Source of the DNA: Exiguobacterium qingdaonense | GTDB lineage: Bacteria; Bacillota; Bacilli; Exiguobacteriales; Exiguobacteriaceae | Direction of reading: 5' to 3' | Length of the DNA stretch: 64,000 nucleotides | Assembly (NCBI RefSeq): GCF_018617855.1 | Contig: NZ_JACSKY010000001.1 | Coordinates: 434,001 to 498,000 of the forward strand | Shown here: positions 35,464-43,300 of the stretch, piece after piece | Numbering within the stretch: the stretch's first letter is position 1 | How the letters are laid out: each line of letters starts with the position of its first letter | Made by a program: the position numbers and the translations under genes | The notes under the pieces: model-generated | Database searches by the model: none | The model's input: only the letters and a program-made list of their open reading frames with translations | What the model was told of the DNA's origin: nothing

Positions 35464-35989
35464 GTCGATTCTCCTCACGTACGTCTTCTTCGCGCATCCA
35501 CTCGAACAGGCGACGTCCGGATTCTAAACGGTCTGTCTTGTCCAACAATGCTGTCGGGACGATCCGTTTAGCATCAACTGACTCATCTCCTGCAAAAACG
35601 ACTGGCTCATTCGTCATCTGTTCAATATACTGAAGCGCGAACAATAAGATTGATTCTTCTTTACCCAATCCACTTGCCTGTAGCGCGACATCATACGCCT
35701 CGTCTCGCCGATTGTCTACGAGTAACGTCTTTCCCCCATCGAGCAAAGTCATCGACGGCACGGCGTCGACGTGGAAAACCTCATACGAACGATACGTCTC
35801 CTCATCATAAGCTAACAACGGGACAAATTGACGACGACCCGTCCATTTTTTCAATTGGAACAAAATCTTCATCGAAGTGAACCACGTCGCTCCTTGTATA
35901 TCTTTTTCTACTAATATCGTCGGAACTGTTGCCTCATCCGCTTCTTTCTTTTGAACGAATAACCATTTCTCCACATCAACAACAATCAA
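35456..35989 (-). CDS. Unrecognised protein of the pgpA-PAP2 operon
   Basis: 177 residues starting with TTG at 35989: AAGGAGG lies seven bases upstream, and the TTG shares bases with the PAP2 stop (TTGA), so translation is coupled. Earlier in-frame starts lie inside the PAP2 gene and lack such a site. It is soluble and acidic, alternating beta and helix (MIVVDVEKWLFVQKKE, VPTILVEKDIQGATWF, VPSMTLLDGGKTLLVDNRRDEAYDVAL). No family recognised. The operon context suggests an envelope-lipid connection, which is inference. Confidence 0.7.
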   Translation of the reverse strand: MIVVDVEKWLFVQKKEADEATVPTILVEKDIQGATWFTSMKILFQLKKWTGRRQFVPLLAYDEETYRSYEVFHVDAVPSMTLLDGGKTLLVDNRRDEAYDVALQASGLGKEESILLFALQYIEQMTNEPVVFAGDESVDAKRIVPTALLDKTDRLESGRRLFEWMREEDVREENRHD

Positions 35990-36576
35990 ACCGTTCTCCT
36001 CCTTACAATCCATTCTGACAATGCGATCATCGTCAACGCGACAAGCCAACCGCCGAGCACGTCACTGAAGTAATGGACGTTTAAGATGACCCGACTAAGC
36101 GACACGGCAAGCACGATTCCAATTAATATGAAGATGATAATCGGTGAGCGCTGTTTACGAAACAACACATACGCAGTCAGACCATAAATGGCCAGCGATC
36201 CTGAAGCATGTCCGCTCGGAAAACTGTACGTCGTCGCATCGAGGGATGCATCGATAAGCGGCCGATCGATCCCGTAAACGAGCTTCAGCACTTGGGTAAA
36301 CAGAAGTGTCCCGATCCCGACGAGCGCTAGGCGCCACGCTTCGATACGGTCCCCGCGCCAATACCAAAACAACAACCCTAATATGGAGAGTCCCACAATG
36401 ACTTGTGCACTCCCTAGCTCTGTCACGTAGGCAAACACTCGATCCGGTAGCGGCTGTAACCATTTATAAACGAGTGTGTTCATCGGATCGACCGCCCCTA
36501 AAACGACAAACACCGACACGATCACAAACGCGATCGTCCCGGTGATGACTACCATTTGTGGTGTCCACTTCATCAA
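35986..36576 (-). CDS. PAP2-type membrane phosphatase
   Basis: 196 residues with six helices. All three phosphatase motifs are present: Lys98-x6-Arg105-Pro106, PSGH at 120-123 and SRVILNVHYFSD at 161-172 (SRx5HxxxD with His168 and Asp172). It probably dephosphorylates phosphatidylglycerol phosphate, undecaprenyl pyrophosphate or phosphatidate on the outer face of the membrane. The start overlaps the pgpA-like stop by four bases. B. subtilis YodM and BcrC-like proteins are relatives. Confidence 0.92.
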   Translation of the reverse strand: MMKWTPQMVVITGTIAFVIVSVFVVLGAVDPMNTLVYKWLQPLPDRVFAYVTELGSAQVIVGLSILGLLFWYWRGDRIEAWRLALVGIGTLLFTQVLKLVYGIDRPLIDASLDATTYSFPSGHASGSLAIYGLTAYVLFRKQRSPIIIFILIGIVLAVSLSRVILNVHYFSDVLGGWLVALTMIALSEWIVRRRTV

Positions 36577-37148
36577 TACAATCCTTTTCGTTCACGCATC
36601 TCTTCTTCTCCGAAGTCGACCATGTCTCGTAGGCGGTGCGCCAATCGTCCAGATGCGTTTGCCGCAATCGCGCCGACGAGGTCGTCCATGAACGTATGCA
36701 CTTGACCATCATCCATTTTCGTGTCGAGTTGCTTGATGATGCCGATTTTTGCCTTGTCTAAGTATCCGAACGTCGTTACGGCAATCGAACCATATGTGTT
36801 GACCGCACCGATCGCAATCGTCTCATCCACTCCAAACAACCCTTCGTCAGAAGCGATAATTGACAAAAGCGGCTCGGATAATTGACCTTTTTCGGCCAAT
36901 ATATCAAGTTCCGACCCGACGAGAATCGCATGTTGCAGTTCACGTTTGTCGAGTACCGCCTCGACAGAGTCCATGCAATCTTTCAATGAAAGATGTGGCG
37001 AGTATGGCGCCTGCATCTGATAGACGATTTCTGAAATCGATTCAATCGTGACACCGCGCTCGAGCAACCGTGCTCGAGCTGCTTCTCGTACGTCTCGTGA
37101 GTGTGGTACATGTTTCATAATAGGCGCAGGATCGAAATCCCGCTTCAC
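36573..37148 (-). CDS. PgpA-family protein (YutG-like)
   Basis: 191 residues. The PgpA signature is VSEIVYQMQAPYSPHLSLKDCMDSVEAVLDKREL-like at the N-terminus, then SIIASDEGLFGVDETIAIGAVNTYGSIAVTTFGYLDK and a conserved DDLVGAIAANASGRLAHR end. In the family this acidic active site dephosphorylates phosphatidylglycerol phosphate; the Bacillus branch is soluble and less studied. The start is uncertain: GTG at 37148 has a close AAGGGA, ATG at 37115 has no clear site. It is the first gene of a four-gene overlapping operon. Confidence 0.82.
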   Translation of the reverse strand: MKRDFDPAPIMKHVPHSRDVREAARARLLERGVTIESISEIVYQMQAPYSPHLSLKDCMDSVEAVLDKRELQHAILVGSELDILAEKGQLSEPLLSIIASDEGLFGVDETIAIGAVNTYGSIAVTTFGYLDKAKIGIIKQLDTKMDDGQVHTFMDDLVGAIAANASGRLAHRLRDMVDFGEEEMRERKGLY

Positions 37149-37293
37149 ATCCCTTCGTTCAGAGAGGATTCACCTCTCTGTATGATATAACCATTATACT
37201 GAAAAATCGAAAAAAGACGAACCCCGCTTTGACTTCCCACATTAAATCGGTCATCATAAACATGTAGGTTATACGATTAAAGGGGGAAGAGGA

Positions 37294-37803
37294 ATGAAGA
37301 TCGGGGTAGTCTTATTTCCGTCAAAACAAGTGCAAGATTTTGCGAACTCTTATCGAAAACGGTATGACACAAAATATGCGTTGATATCGCCTCACGTGAC
37401 CATTAAAGAACGGACAGAGGTATCAGAAGAAGACTTGCCAAAAGTATTAGAATACTTGCAGCAAGTCGCGGATTCGACTAAACCGATTCAGTTAAAAGTC
37501 GATGGTGTCCGATCTTTTGCACCAACGAACAACGTATTGTATTTGAAGGTGTTACCGACACGCGAACTGTCGACTTTACAACAACAACTACATGAAAATG
37601 TATTGAATCAACCACCAAAATATGAATTCTTGCCGCACATCACGATCGGCCAAGACTTGACCGACGCCGAACTGTTCGATGTACTTGAGCGGTTGCGCAT
37701 GGAGCAAGTCCACTTTGAGGAGACCATCTCAAGGATGGCCGTCATGTACGAACTCGAAAACGAAACATGGAACGTCTATGAGACGTTCCGTTTCCGAGGC
37801 TAA
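37294..37803 (+). CDS. yjcG: YjcG-like 2H phosphoesterase family protein
   Basis: 169 residues with the two HxT motifs of the 2H phosphoesterase/RNA-ligase-like fold: SPHVTIKE near 33-40 and LPHITIGQ near 113-120. It matches YjcG, a putative 2'-5' RNA ligase-like or cyclic phosphodiesterase of Bacillales. Substrate unknown. GGGGGAAGAGG precedes the ATG. Its terminator lies inside the 3' end of the converging 37806 gene. Confidence 0.9.
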   Translation: MKIGVVLFPSKQVQDFANSYRKRYDTKYALISPHVTIKERTEVSEEDLPKVLEYLQQVADSTKPIQLKVDGVRSFAPTNNVLYLKVLPTRELSTLQQQLHENVLNQPPKYEFLPHITIGQDLTDAELFDVLERLRMEQVHFEETISRMAVMYELENETWNVYETFRFRG

Positions 37804-37805
37804 TC

Positions 37806-37994
37806 TTATATGCTCCGGTCGACATAGCGACCGGGGTTTTTTTCTTGCTCTTCTTCTAACCACTCTTCCCGTCGAGGTCGGATTCGCTGGACACGTTTGA
37901 TGCGTGTCACTGGCTCGATACTAGCTCGACCGGACGGTTGGACTTGACGGTTGACGTATTGAACAACGGTAAAATCAATCTGATAAGGACCCAT
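37806..37994 (-). CDS. Small basic protein of unknown function
   Basis: 62 residues, GGAGGTCAGATC before the ATG, which supports translation. It starts MGPYQIDFTVVQYVNRQVQP and ends in an Arg/Glu-rich segment IKRVQRIRPRREEWLEEEQEK. No family recognised. The last dozen codons double as the hairpin and T-run that terminate yjcG on the other strand. Confidence 0.6.
   Translation of the reverse strand: MGPYQIDFTVVQYVNRQVQPSGRASIEPVTRIKRVQRIRPRREEWLEEEQEKNPGRYVDRSI
37813..37843 (+). terminator. yjcG terminator inside the converging gene
   Basis: CTCCGGTCG / CGACCGGGG arms, six-base loop, TTTTTTT. It is contained in the 62-residue gene of the opposite strand. Confidence 0.85.
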
Positions 37995-38043
37995 GATCTG
38001 ACCTCCTTCATAGGTCCTTACCCATTTCTTCTAAACGATAATA

Positions 38044-38070
38044 CAAAAAATGGCGCACCACTGCGCCATT
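38044..38070 (-). terminator. Intrinsic terminator of fabI
   Basis: AATGGCGCA / TGCGCCATT arms and TTTTTTG on the minus strand. Confidence 0.88.
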
Positions 38071-38078
38071 CCCCAAAC

Positions 38079-38852
38079 TTATAAAATATGATACCCACTG
38101 TCGACATGAATGACTTCCCCGGTCACGCCACTCCCCATCCCTGAGAGGAGGAATAGTCCCGTCGAAGCCACTTCTTCTGCCGAAACATTTCGGCGCAATG
38201 GCGCTTTTTGCTCGAGTTCAGTCAAGATGCTGTTGAAGTCACCGACACCTTTAGCTGACAATGTGCGAATCGGACCTGCCGAAATCGCGTTGACACGAAC
38301 ACCGTGAGGACCGTACTCGTTCGCCAAATATTTGACGCTCGAGTCGAGCGCCGCTTTCGCAACCCCCATCAAATTATAGTTCGGGACGACGCGCTCCCCC
38401 CCTAAATAAGTGAGCGTAATGACCGAGGCATCCGACGCAAAATAAGGCTTCGCCGCCTTCACGACTGCCGTCAAACTATATGCAGAGATGTCTAGCGCCT
38501 GTGCGAACTGACCACGTGTCATTTCTGAGAATTCACCACGTAACGCTTCTTTGTCAGCGAATGCGATCGAGTGGGCAATACCTTGAACTTCCCCCGCTTG
38601 CTCATGAATCGAACGGAACGTCGAATCAATCGCTTCATCGTTCGTCACATCACATTCAAGTAGAATCGCTTCTTGCTTCAACTCACTTGCAAGTGACTCA
38701 AGACTTGATTTGAATCGTTCTGCCGCATATGTCAACACGAGCTTCGCCCCCGCCTCGTCAAGCGTTTTTGCAATCGCCCATGCGATCGAGCGTTTGTTGG
38801 CAATCCCCATGACGACATACGTTTTATTCGTTAATGTTGGAAAAATTGACAT
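38079..38852 (-). CDS. fabI: Enoyl-ACP reductase FabI
   Basis: 257 residues from the second ATG (38852), six bases after GGGGAG; the first ATG (38855) has only three. The short-chain reductase fold carries the FabI signatures GIANKRSIAW (cofactor loop) and the catalytic Tyr-x6-Lys in YNLMGVAKAAL (Tyr160 and Lys167 counted from the first ATG). It catalyses the last step of each fatty-acid elongation cycle. A FapR-like operator lies 16-33 bases upstream of the start, consistent with malonyl-CoA control. Confidence 0.96.
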   Translation of the reverse strand: MSIFPTLTNKTYVVMGIANKRSIAWAIAKTLDEAGAKLVLTYAAERFKSSLESLASELKQEAILLECDVTNDEAIDSTFRSIHEQAGEVQGIAHSIAFADKEALRGEFSEMTRGQFAQALDISAYSLTAVVKAAKPYFASDASVITLTYLGGERVVPNYNLMGVAKAALDSSVKYLANEYGPHGVRVNAISAGPIRTLSAKGVGDFNSILTELEQKAPLRRNVSAEEVASTGLFLLSGMGSGVTGEVIHVDSGYHIL

Positions 38853-38867
38853 CATAAACTCCCCTTT

Positions 38868-38885
38868 TTAGTACCTGGTGATAAT
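38868..38885 (-). promoter_or_regulatory. FapR-like operator
   Basis: TTAGTACCTGGTGATAAT (read on +) matches the left half of the FapR consensus TTAGTACCTGATACTAA exactly and part of the right half. It lies between the fabI promoter and ribosome-binding site. Confidence 0.6.
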
Positions 38886-38895
38886 ATCTGTTATC

Positions 38896-38924
38896 AGATT
38901 ACAGAAAGGTTTCTGTTTTGTCAA
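38896..38924 (-). promoter_or_regulatory. fabI promoter
   Basis: A perfect -35 TTGACA (38919-38924), a 17-base spacer and a weak -10 TAATCT (38896-38901). The start would fall just upstream of the FapR-like site. Confidence 0.55.
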
Positions 38925-39002
38925 CCGCATCGTTTACGTATTGCGATTTTTTTAAGTTGCGGTAAGATATAGTACGTATAGAAAGGGTGACTCGACTCCA
39001 TT

Positions 39003-40169
39003 ATGAATCGCATTCAATCATATTTAAAAAGTTTAGATACGACACTGTTGACGATCGTGTTCATGCTGATGATCATCAGTCTCGGTGCAATCTATACGGC
39101 ACAACCGATGTTGCCGACCCGACTTCAACATATCAACTTCGCCCTTGAGCAGGGAATCCGCTACGTCATCGGCTTTTTTGCAATGTTCGCCATCATGACG
39201 ATTGAATATGAGCAACTTCGTAAAATTCACTGGTACTTATATACACTCGGTCTACTTCTTCTTGTCGGACTGATTCCGCTACGGGACACCACACTCGTTC
39301 CAAACATCAATGGAGCTTACGGATGGTATAACGTACCGGGATTTAGCTTTCAACCTGCCGAGTTCATGAAGCTGTTTTTGCTCATCTCTATGTCGACGAT
39401 CGTGTACGAACACAACAAACGCTACGGTTCCTCTCAACTCGATACTTGGCTTTTAGTCAAACTCGTTTTAGTCGCCGTTCCGCCGCTCGGGTTGATTGTG
39501 ACTCAGCCCGACTTAGGTACCGGGCTCGTCTTGATCACCATGCTCGGTGCCATCATCATCGTCTCGGGAATCGGATGGAAATGGCTACTCGGGCTCTTCA
39601 GTGTGGCGGCACTCGTAATCGGGACGTTCATGTATTTATTCTTCGCCCATTTCGAGGTGCTACAATCGTTCGTACCCGGGCATGCTCTCAACCGATTCCA
39701 GGCATGGATTTATCCGTATGAATACTCAGACGATTTAGCGTTTCAGTTGATTAAATCATTGCAAGCGATCGGCTCCGGCCAGATGTTCGGCACAGGATAT
39801 GGGCAGGGACTCGTTTTCTTGCCAGAATCACAGACAGACTTCATCTTTGCGGTCATCGCCGAGCACTATGGATTCATCGGTGCCGCGCTCGTGATTATCG
39901 TCTTCTTCCTCTTCCTTTACCGGATGATTCATATCGCGTTAGAATCAAGCAGCGCTTTCGGAAGTTATATCGTCACTGGCGTCATCGCCATGTTCACGTT
40001 CCAAGTCTTCCAAAACATTGGGATGACGATCGGTGTTTTGCCGATCACAGGTCTCACCCTCCCATTCGTCAGTTACGGGGGGACGGGGATCATCATGAAC
40101 ATGATTGCCATCGGGCTCGTGATGAATGTAGCCTCTAAATCGAAGACGTATATGTTTGATGATGATTGA
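39003..40169 (+). CDS. rodA: SEDS-family peptidoglycan polymerase (RodA type)
   Basis: 388 residues with ten helices. Conserved SEDS segments include FSFQPAEFMKLFLL, TQPDLGTGLVL, ESQTDFIFAVIAEHYGFIGA, VFQNIGMTIGVLPITGLTLPFVSYGG. These proteins polymerise lipid II glycan strands with a class B PBP. The NIGMTIG wording and lack of an N-terminal extension favour RodA (elongation) over FtsW (division), but this is a judgement. No PBP gene is adjacent. It has its own terminator. Confidence 0.85.
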   Translation: MNRIQSYLKSLDTTLLTIVFMLMIISLGAIYTAQPMLPTRLQHINFALEQGIRYVIGFFAMFAIMTIEYEQLRKIHWYLYTLGLLLLVGLIPLRDTTLVPNINGAYGWYNVPGFSFQPAEFMKLFLLISMSTIVYEHNKRYGSSQLDTWLLVKLVLVAVPPLGLIVTQPDLGTGLVLITMLGAIIIVSGIGWKWLLGLFSVAALVIGTFMYLFFAHFEVLQSFVPGHALNRFQAWIYPYEYSDDLAFQLIKSLQAIGSGQMFGTGYGQGLVFLPESQTDFIFAVIAEHYGFIGAALVIIVFFLFLYRMIHIALESSSAFGSYIVTGVIAMFTFQVFQNIGMTIGVLPITGLTLPFVSYGGTGIIMNMIAIGLVMNVASKSKTYMFDDD

Positions 40170-40170
40170 C

Positions 40171-40204
40171 GAAAGCCCTCAAGGATTCTTGAGGGCTTTC
40201 TTTA
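40171..40204. terminator. Bidirectional intrinsic terminator
   Basis: GAAAGCCCTCAAG / CTTGAGGGCTTTC arms, between converging rodA and the pseudouridine synthase gene. Confidence 0.88.
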
Positions 40205-41065
40205 CGTATATCGAAAATCTTGAGGGAGCGGCGCTTCGATGCTCACCTCTTCATCCGTTAATGGATGAATAAACCGTGCAGACGCGCTATGGAGGGCATG
40301 ACGCAGCATACGATTCGCTCCCCCATACATGGAGTCTCCGATGAGCGGATGACCGATATGGCGCAAATGGACGCGAATCTGATGGGTCCGTCCTGTCTCG
40401 AGACGAATCGTTAGTAGAAAGTCACGGTTGAAGTTCTGACAATCTAAAATGTGTGTGACGGCATGTTGACCACTTTCGGTCACGGTCCGTTCCATAATGG
40501 ATCCCTCGGCACGACCGATCGGCGCATCGATCGTTTGCGGAGACACTTCTTTCTCGACAAGCGCCACGTATGTACGCGTTAGTCTGTTCGTTTTTTGAAG
40601 TTCACTTAGACGATGATGGATAAATCCAGACTTCGCAAACAAAACGACACCGCTCGTATCACGGTCCAACCGATTGACGACATGAACGGTAGATGAGAGA
40701 CCGATGCGCGCATAATGACCGAGTACCGCGTTCGCAAGTGTGTCGGTTGGGTGTAACCGAGACGGAATCGTGGCGATTCCCGCCGGCTTATCAACGGCCA
40801 ACAATGAGTCGTCCTCGTACAAAATCCGGATCGGACGGTTCGAAACCGTCATATGCGGTGAAGGAGACTCGTTCGGAAATGTGACCACTACTTCATCCCC
40901 TCGCTCGAGTTCATGTCGAACCGTACGATGGATCCCGTTCACCTCGATTTTCCCTTCATGTTTCACGAGGGTGAGCATCTTTCGTGAAATGCCCATGTCT
41001 TTCATCAAAAAGTCGCGTAATGGGGTAGTGTCCTCCACAACGCGACGAATCGTAAATCCTTGCAT
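40202..41065 (-). CDS. RluA-family pseudouridine synthase (YjbO-like)
   Basis: 287 residues. An S4-like N-terminal region (1-70) is followed by the RluA catalytic domain with NRLDRDTSG at 131-139 (catalytic Asp134; most members have His-Arg-Leu-Asp, here Asn replaces His) and GRTHQIRVHLRHIGHPLIGD. It isomerises uridines in 23S rRNA or tRNA; the site cannot be assigned. It follows nadK and relQ in the same order as yjbM-yjbN-yjbO of B. subtilis, three bases after nadK. Confidence 0.93.
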   Translation of the reverse strand: MQGFTIRRVVEDTTPLRDFLMKDMGISRKMLTLVKHEGKIEVNGIHRTVRHELERGDEVVVTFPNESPSPHMTVSNRPIRILYEDDSLLAVDKPAGIATIPSRLHPTDTLANAVLGHYARIGLSSTVHVVNRLDRDTSGVVLFAKSGFIHHRLSELQKTNRLTRTYVALVEKEVSPQTIDAPIGRAEGSIMERTVTESGQHAVTHILDCQNFNRDFLLTIRLETGRTHQIRVHLRHIGHPLIGDSMYGGANRMLRHALHSASARFIHPLTDEEVSIEAPLPQDFRYT

Positions 41066-41068
41066 TCG

Positions 41069-41866
41069 TTACTTCCCTTCCTCGATGAACGATTCGCGTA
41101 CACGTCGCCAAAATGGGAATGGCCGAAAACGCGCGAATGTCACTTTTTCTCTCGCCACCGCACAGCGGATTGAGACGACATCTGACCACGATAGTGCCTC
41201 TTGATGGTCAAACGCCAATTCGAACTCAGTCTTCGTATGCGGCTTGATTTTGACTTGATGATGCTTCGGCAAGAGGAGTGGTGCACCGATTGTCCGATAG
41301 ACCAAGTTATTGATGGAAGCCATCTCCGTCACTTGAATCGCTTCAATCGAAGGGTGAACAATCGCACCGCCAAGCGCTTTATTATAAGCGGTCGAACCCG
41401 ATGGCGTAGAGATGCACAACCCATCCCCACGGAACGTTTCAAAATAGTCATCTCGAATCGACAGGTCACAGACGAGTGTGCGCTTATAATTTTTAATCGT
41501 ACAGTCATTCATCGCCAACTGACGATCAGACTTCCCGTTCTCATAATCAATGAGCACTTCAACGAGCGGATAAGAGACCGGCTCGAACGATTCGCTCGTA
41601 ATCATCTCCGTCAGTTCATCCAACTCATCCGGCTGCCAATCGGCGTAAAAGCCGAGATGCCCGGTATGAATGCCGACAAGAAGCGTCTCATCAAGACGGT
41701 CGATGTATTTGTGAAACGCCTGCAACATCGTTCCGTCTCCTCCGACCGATACGACGATTCGTGGCTCTTCCGATAACGTATGCCCGGCCTGTTGAAGCTT
41801 TTCAATCAGCTCTTGGGCAATCTCCGCCGATCGCGCATCTCCCCTAGATACAATCCCAAACTGCAT
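41069..41866 (-). CDS. nadK: NAD kinase
   Basis: 265 residues. The GGDGT motif is at 42-46, and the second NAD-kinase signature is SGSTAYNKALGGAIVHP. It phosphorylates NAD to NADP using ATP or polyphosphate. The middle gene of relQ-nadK-rluA, it starts 12 bases after relQ and ends three bases before the pseudouridine synthase. Confidence 0.96.
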   Translation of the reverse strand: MQFGIVSRGDARSAEIAQELIEKLQQAGHTLSEEPRIVVSVGGDGTMLQAFHKYIDRLDETLLVGIHTGHLGFYADWQPDELDELTEMITSESFEPVSYPLVEVLIDYENGKSDRQLAMNDCTIKNYKRTLVCDLSIRDDYFETFRGDGLCISTPSGSTAYNKALGGAIVHPSIEAIQVTEMASINNLVYRTIGAPLLLPKHHQVKIKPHTKTEFELAFDHQEALSWSDVVSIRCAVAREKVTFARFRPFPFWRRVRESFIEEGK

Positions 41867-41878
41867 ATCGTTCTCCCC

Positions 41879-42523
41879 CTAGTCCTCATCATTCTTCACG
41901 TTCATTTCTTTGTCTCGGAACACTTGTTGGGCGTCCTGAATCTCGACACGAAGTTGACTCATTTCTGCATCGAGCAGAAATGCCGCCTCAGCCGCACGTC
42001 TTAATCGCTCTTGTACTTCTAGTGGCATATCGTCGTCATATTTATAATTTAATGAATGTTCAATCGTGGCCCAAAAGTTCATGGCGAGTGTTCGTATTTG
42101 AACTTCGACGAGTGTCGGGATTTCTCCATGGATCGTCTGGACCGGGTATTCGATAATGACATGGTATGATCGATAGCCTGAGTCTTTTTGTCGAGTGATA
42201 TAGTTTCGCTCTTCCACTATTTTAAAGTCTGTCCGACGATGAAGCAAATCCAGGACGTGAACGATATCATCGACGAATTGGCACATAATTCGTAATCCAG
42301 CGATATCTTGCATATCCGTCGCCAATTCATGTTTGGCGATATTTTTTCGTTTCGCTTTCTCGAGGATGCTTCCGACAGGCTTCACCCGACCGGTAACAAA
42401 CTCAATTGGAGAATGTTCGTTTTGAGACTTGAATTGTTTACGGACGGCCTTTAACTTTACTTTCAACTCATCTACTGCGATTTGATAAGGTACTAAAAAT
42501 TGATCCCAGTTCACTGATTGCAT
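41879..42523 (-). CDS. relQ: Small alarmone synthetase RelQ
   Basis: 214 residues containing only the synthetase domain: FVTGRVKPVGSILEK, DIAGLRIMC, the RxKDSGYRSYH-type G-loop (ITRQKDSGYRSYHVI) and VEVQIRTLAMNFWATIEH. There is no HD hydrolase or TGS domain, so it is the SAS1/RelQ (YjbM) type that makes ppGpp and pGpp and is itself activated by pppGpp. It is the first gene of the relQ-nadK-rluA operon and is divergent from the CYTH gene. Confidence 0.95.
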   Translation of the reverse strand: MQSVNWDQFLVPYQIAVDELKVKLKAVRKQFKSQNEHSPIEFVTGRVKPVGSILEKAKRKNIAKHELATDMQDIAGLRIMCQFVDDIVHVLDLLHRRTDFKIVEERNYITRQKDSGYRSYHVIIEYPVQTIHGEIPTLVEVQIRTLAMNFWATIEHSLNYKYDDDMPLEVQERLRRAAEAAFLLDAEMSQLRVEIQDAQQVFRDKEMNVKNDED

Positions 42524-42600
42524 ACGCTGTCACCACTTTCGTTCTTTTCCGGAAAAAACGTGTCCTTTCCGTATGTATCCGTTTGTATGGTATCATAAAC

Positions 42601-42612
42601 GAACAATTGTTC
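42601..42612. promoter_or_regulatory. Palindrome at the CYTH-gene promoter
   Basis: GAACAATTGTTC is a perfect 12-base palindrome between a TATCAT -10-like box and the ribosome-binding site, where the transcript should start. Possible operator. Confidence 0.35.
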
Positions 42613-42632
42613 ATAGAATGGAGCGATGATGA

Positions 42633-43214
42633 ATGACCCAAGAAGTGGAAATTGAATTTAAATCCATGCTGACAAAAGAAGAGTATGAAACACTACTTCG
42701 TGCCTATGAGCTAGAAAATCAAGTACGATGGCAAGCGAACGATTATTTCGACACAGCGTCATTTCAGTTAAAGTCGCACGGGGCCGCGCTACGTATTCGT
42801 CAAAAGAAGGATGGCCAAGTGTTGACATTGAAACAGCCAAATGAGGTAGGACTGCTTGAGACGCATGTCAACATTACAGAAGAAGAGGCCGAAGACCTAT
42901 TCAAATATGGTATTATCCATGACGATCAAATGAAGCAGGCACTCGCCCCGTTTCAATTGAGTGCGGCACTCGAGCACCTAGGTAGACTCGAGACGAATCG
43001 GGCCGAACATCAAACAGAAGAAGGACTACTCGTTTTGGACGAAAGCCATTATTTGGATACGACCGACTACGAATTAGAATTTGAAGTGACGAATGAAGAA
43101 AGCGGTAAACGCTCGTTCGAAAACCTTCTAGAAAGACACGGACTTCCCTATCGTCCCGCGAAAAATAAAATCGTTCGATTCATGGAATTAAAAATGAGTC
43201 GGTCTGAAGGTTGA
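42633..43214 (+). CDS. yjbK: CYTH-domain phosphatase (YjbK-like)
   Basis: 193 residues. The CYTH signature ExExK is Glu6-Glu8-Lys10 in EVEIEFKSM, and the triphosphate-tunnel residues continue as ALRIRQKKDGQVLTLKQP and DYELEFEVTNEE. Members hydrolyse triphosphates such as inorganic tripolyphosphate or thiamine triphosphate. It lies next to relQ and spxH as yjbK does in B. subtilis. Its stop codon is inside its terminator. Confidence 0.93.
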   Translation: MTQEVEIEFKSMLTKEEYETLLRAYELENQVRWQANDYFDTASFQLKSHGAALRIRQKKDGQVLTLKQPNEVGLLETHVNITEEEAEDLFKYGIIHDDQMKQALAPFQLSAALEHLGRLETNRAEHQTEEGLLVLDESHYLDTTDYELEFEVTNEESGKRSFENLLERHGLPYRPAKNKIVRFMELKMSRSEG

Positions 43215-43241
43215 GCAGATACATTGCCAACCTTTTTTTTT
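43207..43241 (+). terminator. Intrinsic terminator of the CYTH gene
   Basis: AAGGTTG / CAACCTT arms with a 14-base loop and nine T. The following promoter begins inside it. Confidence 0.8.
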
Positions 43242-43253
43242 CGTTGCTACAAT
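43225..43253 (+). promoter_or_regulatory. spxH promoter
   Basis: -35 TTGCCA (43225-43230), 17 bases, -10 TACAAT (43248-43253). The -35 lies in the terminator stem of the preceding gene. Confidence 0.55.
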
Positions 43254-43300
43254 GAGTTTACAAAGTTAAATGAGTTTTTTGATGAGAGGAGGCGACACAA

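Noticed and set aside
41201-41776. 191-codon open frame antisense to nadK
   Set aside because: Arg-rich shadow frame opposite catalytic motifs of NAD kinase.
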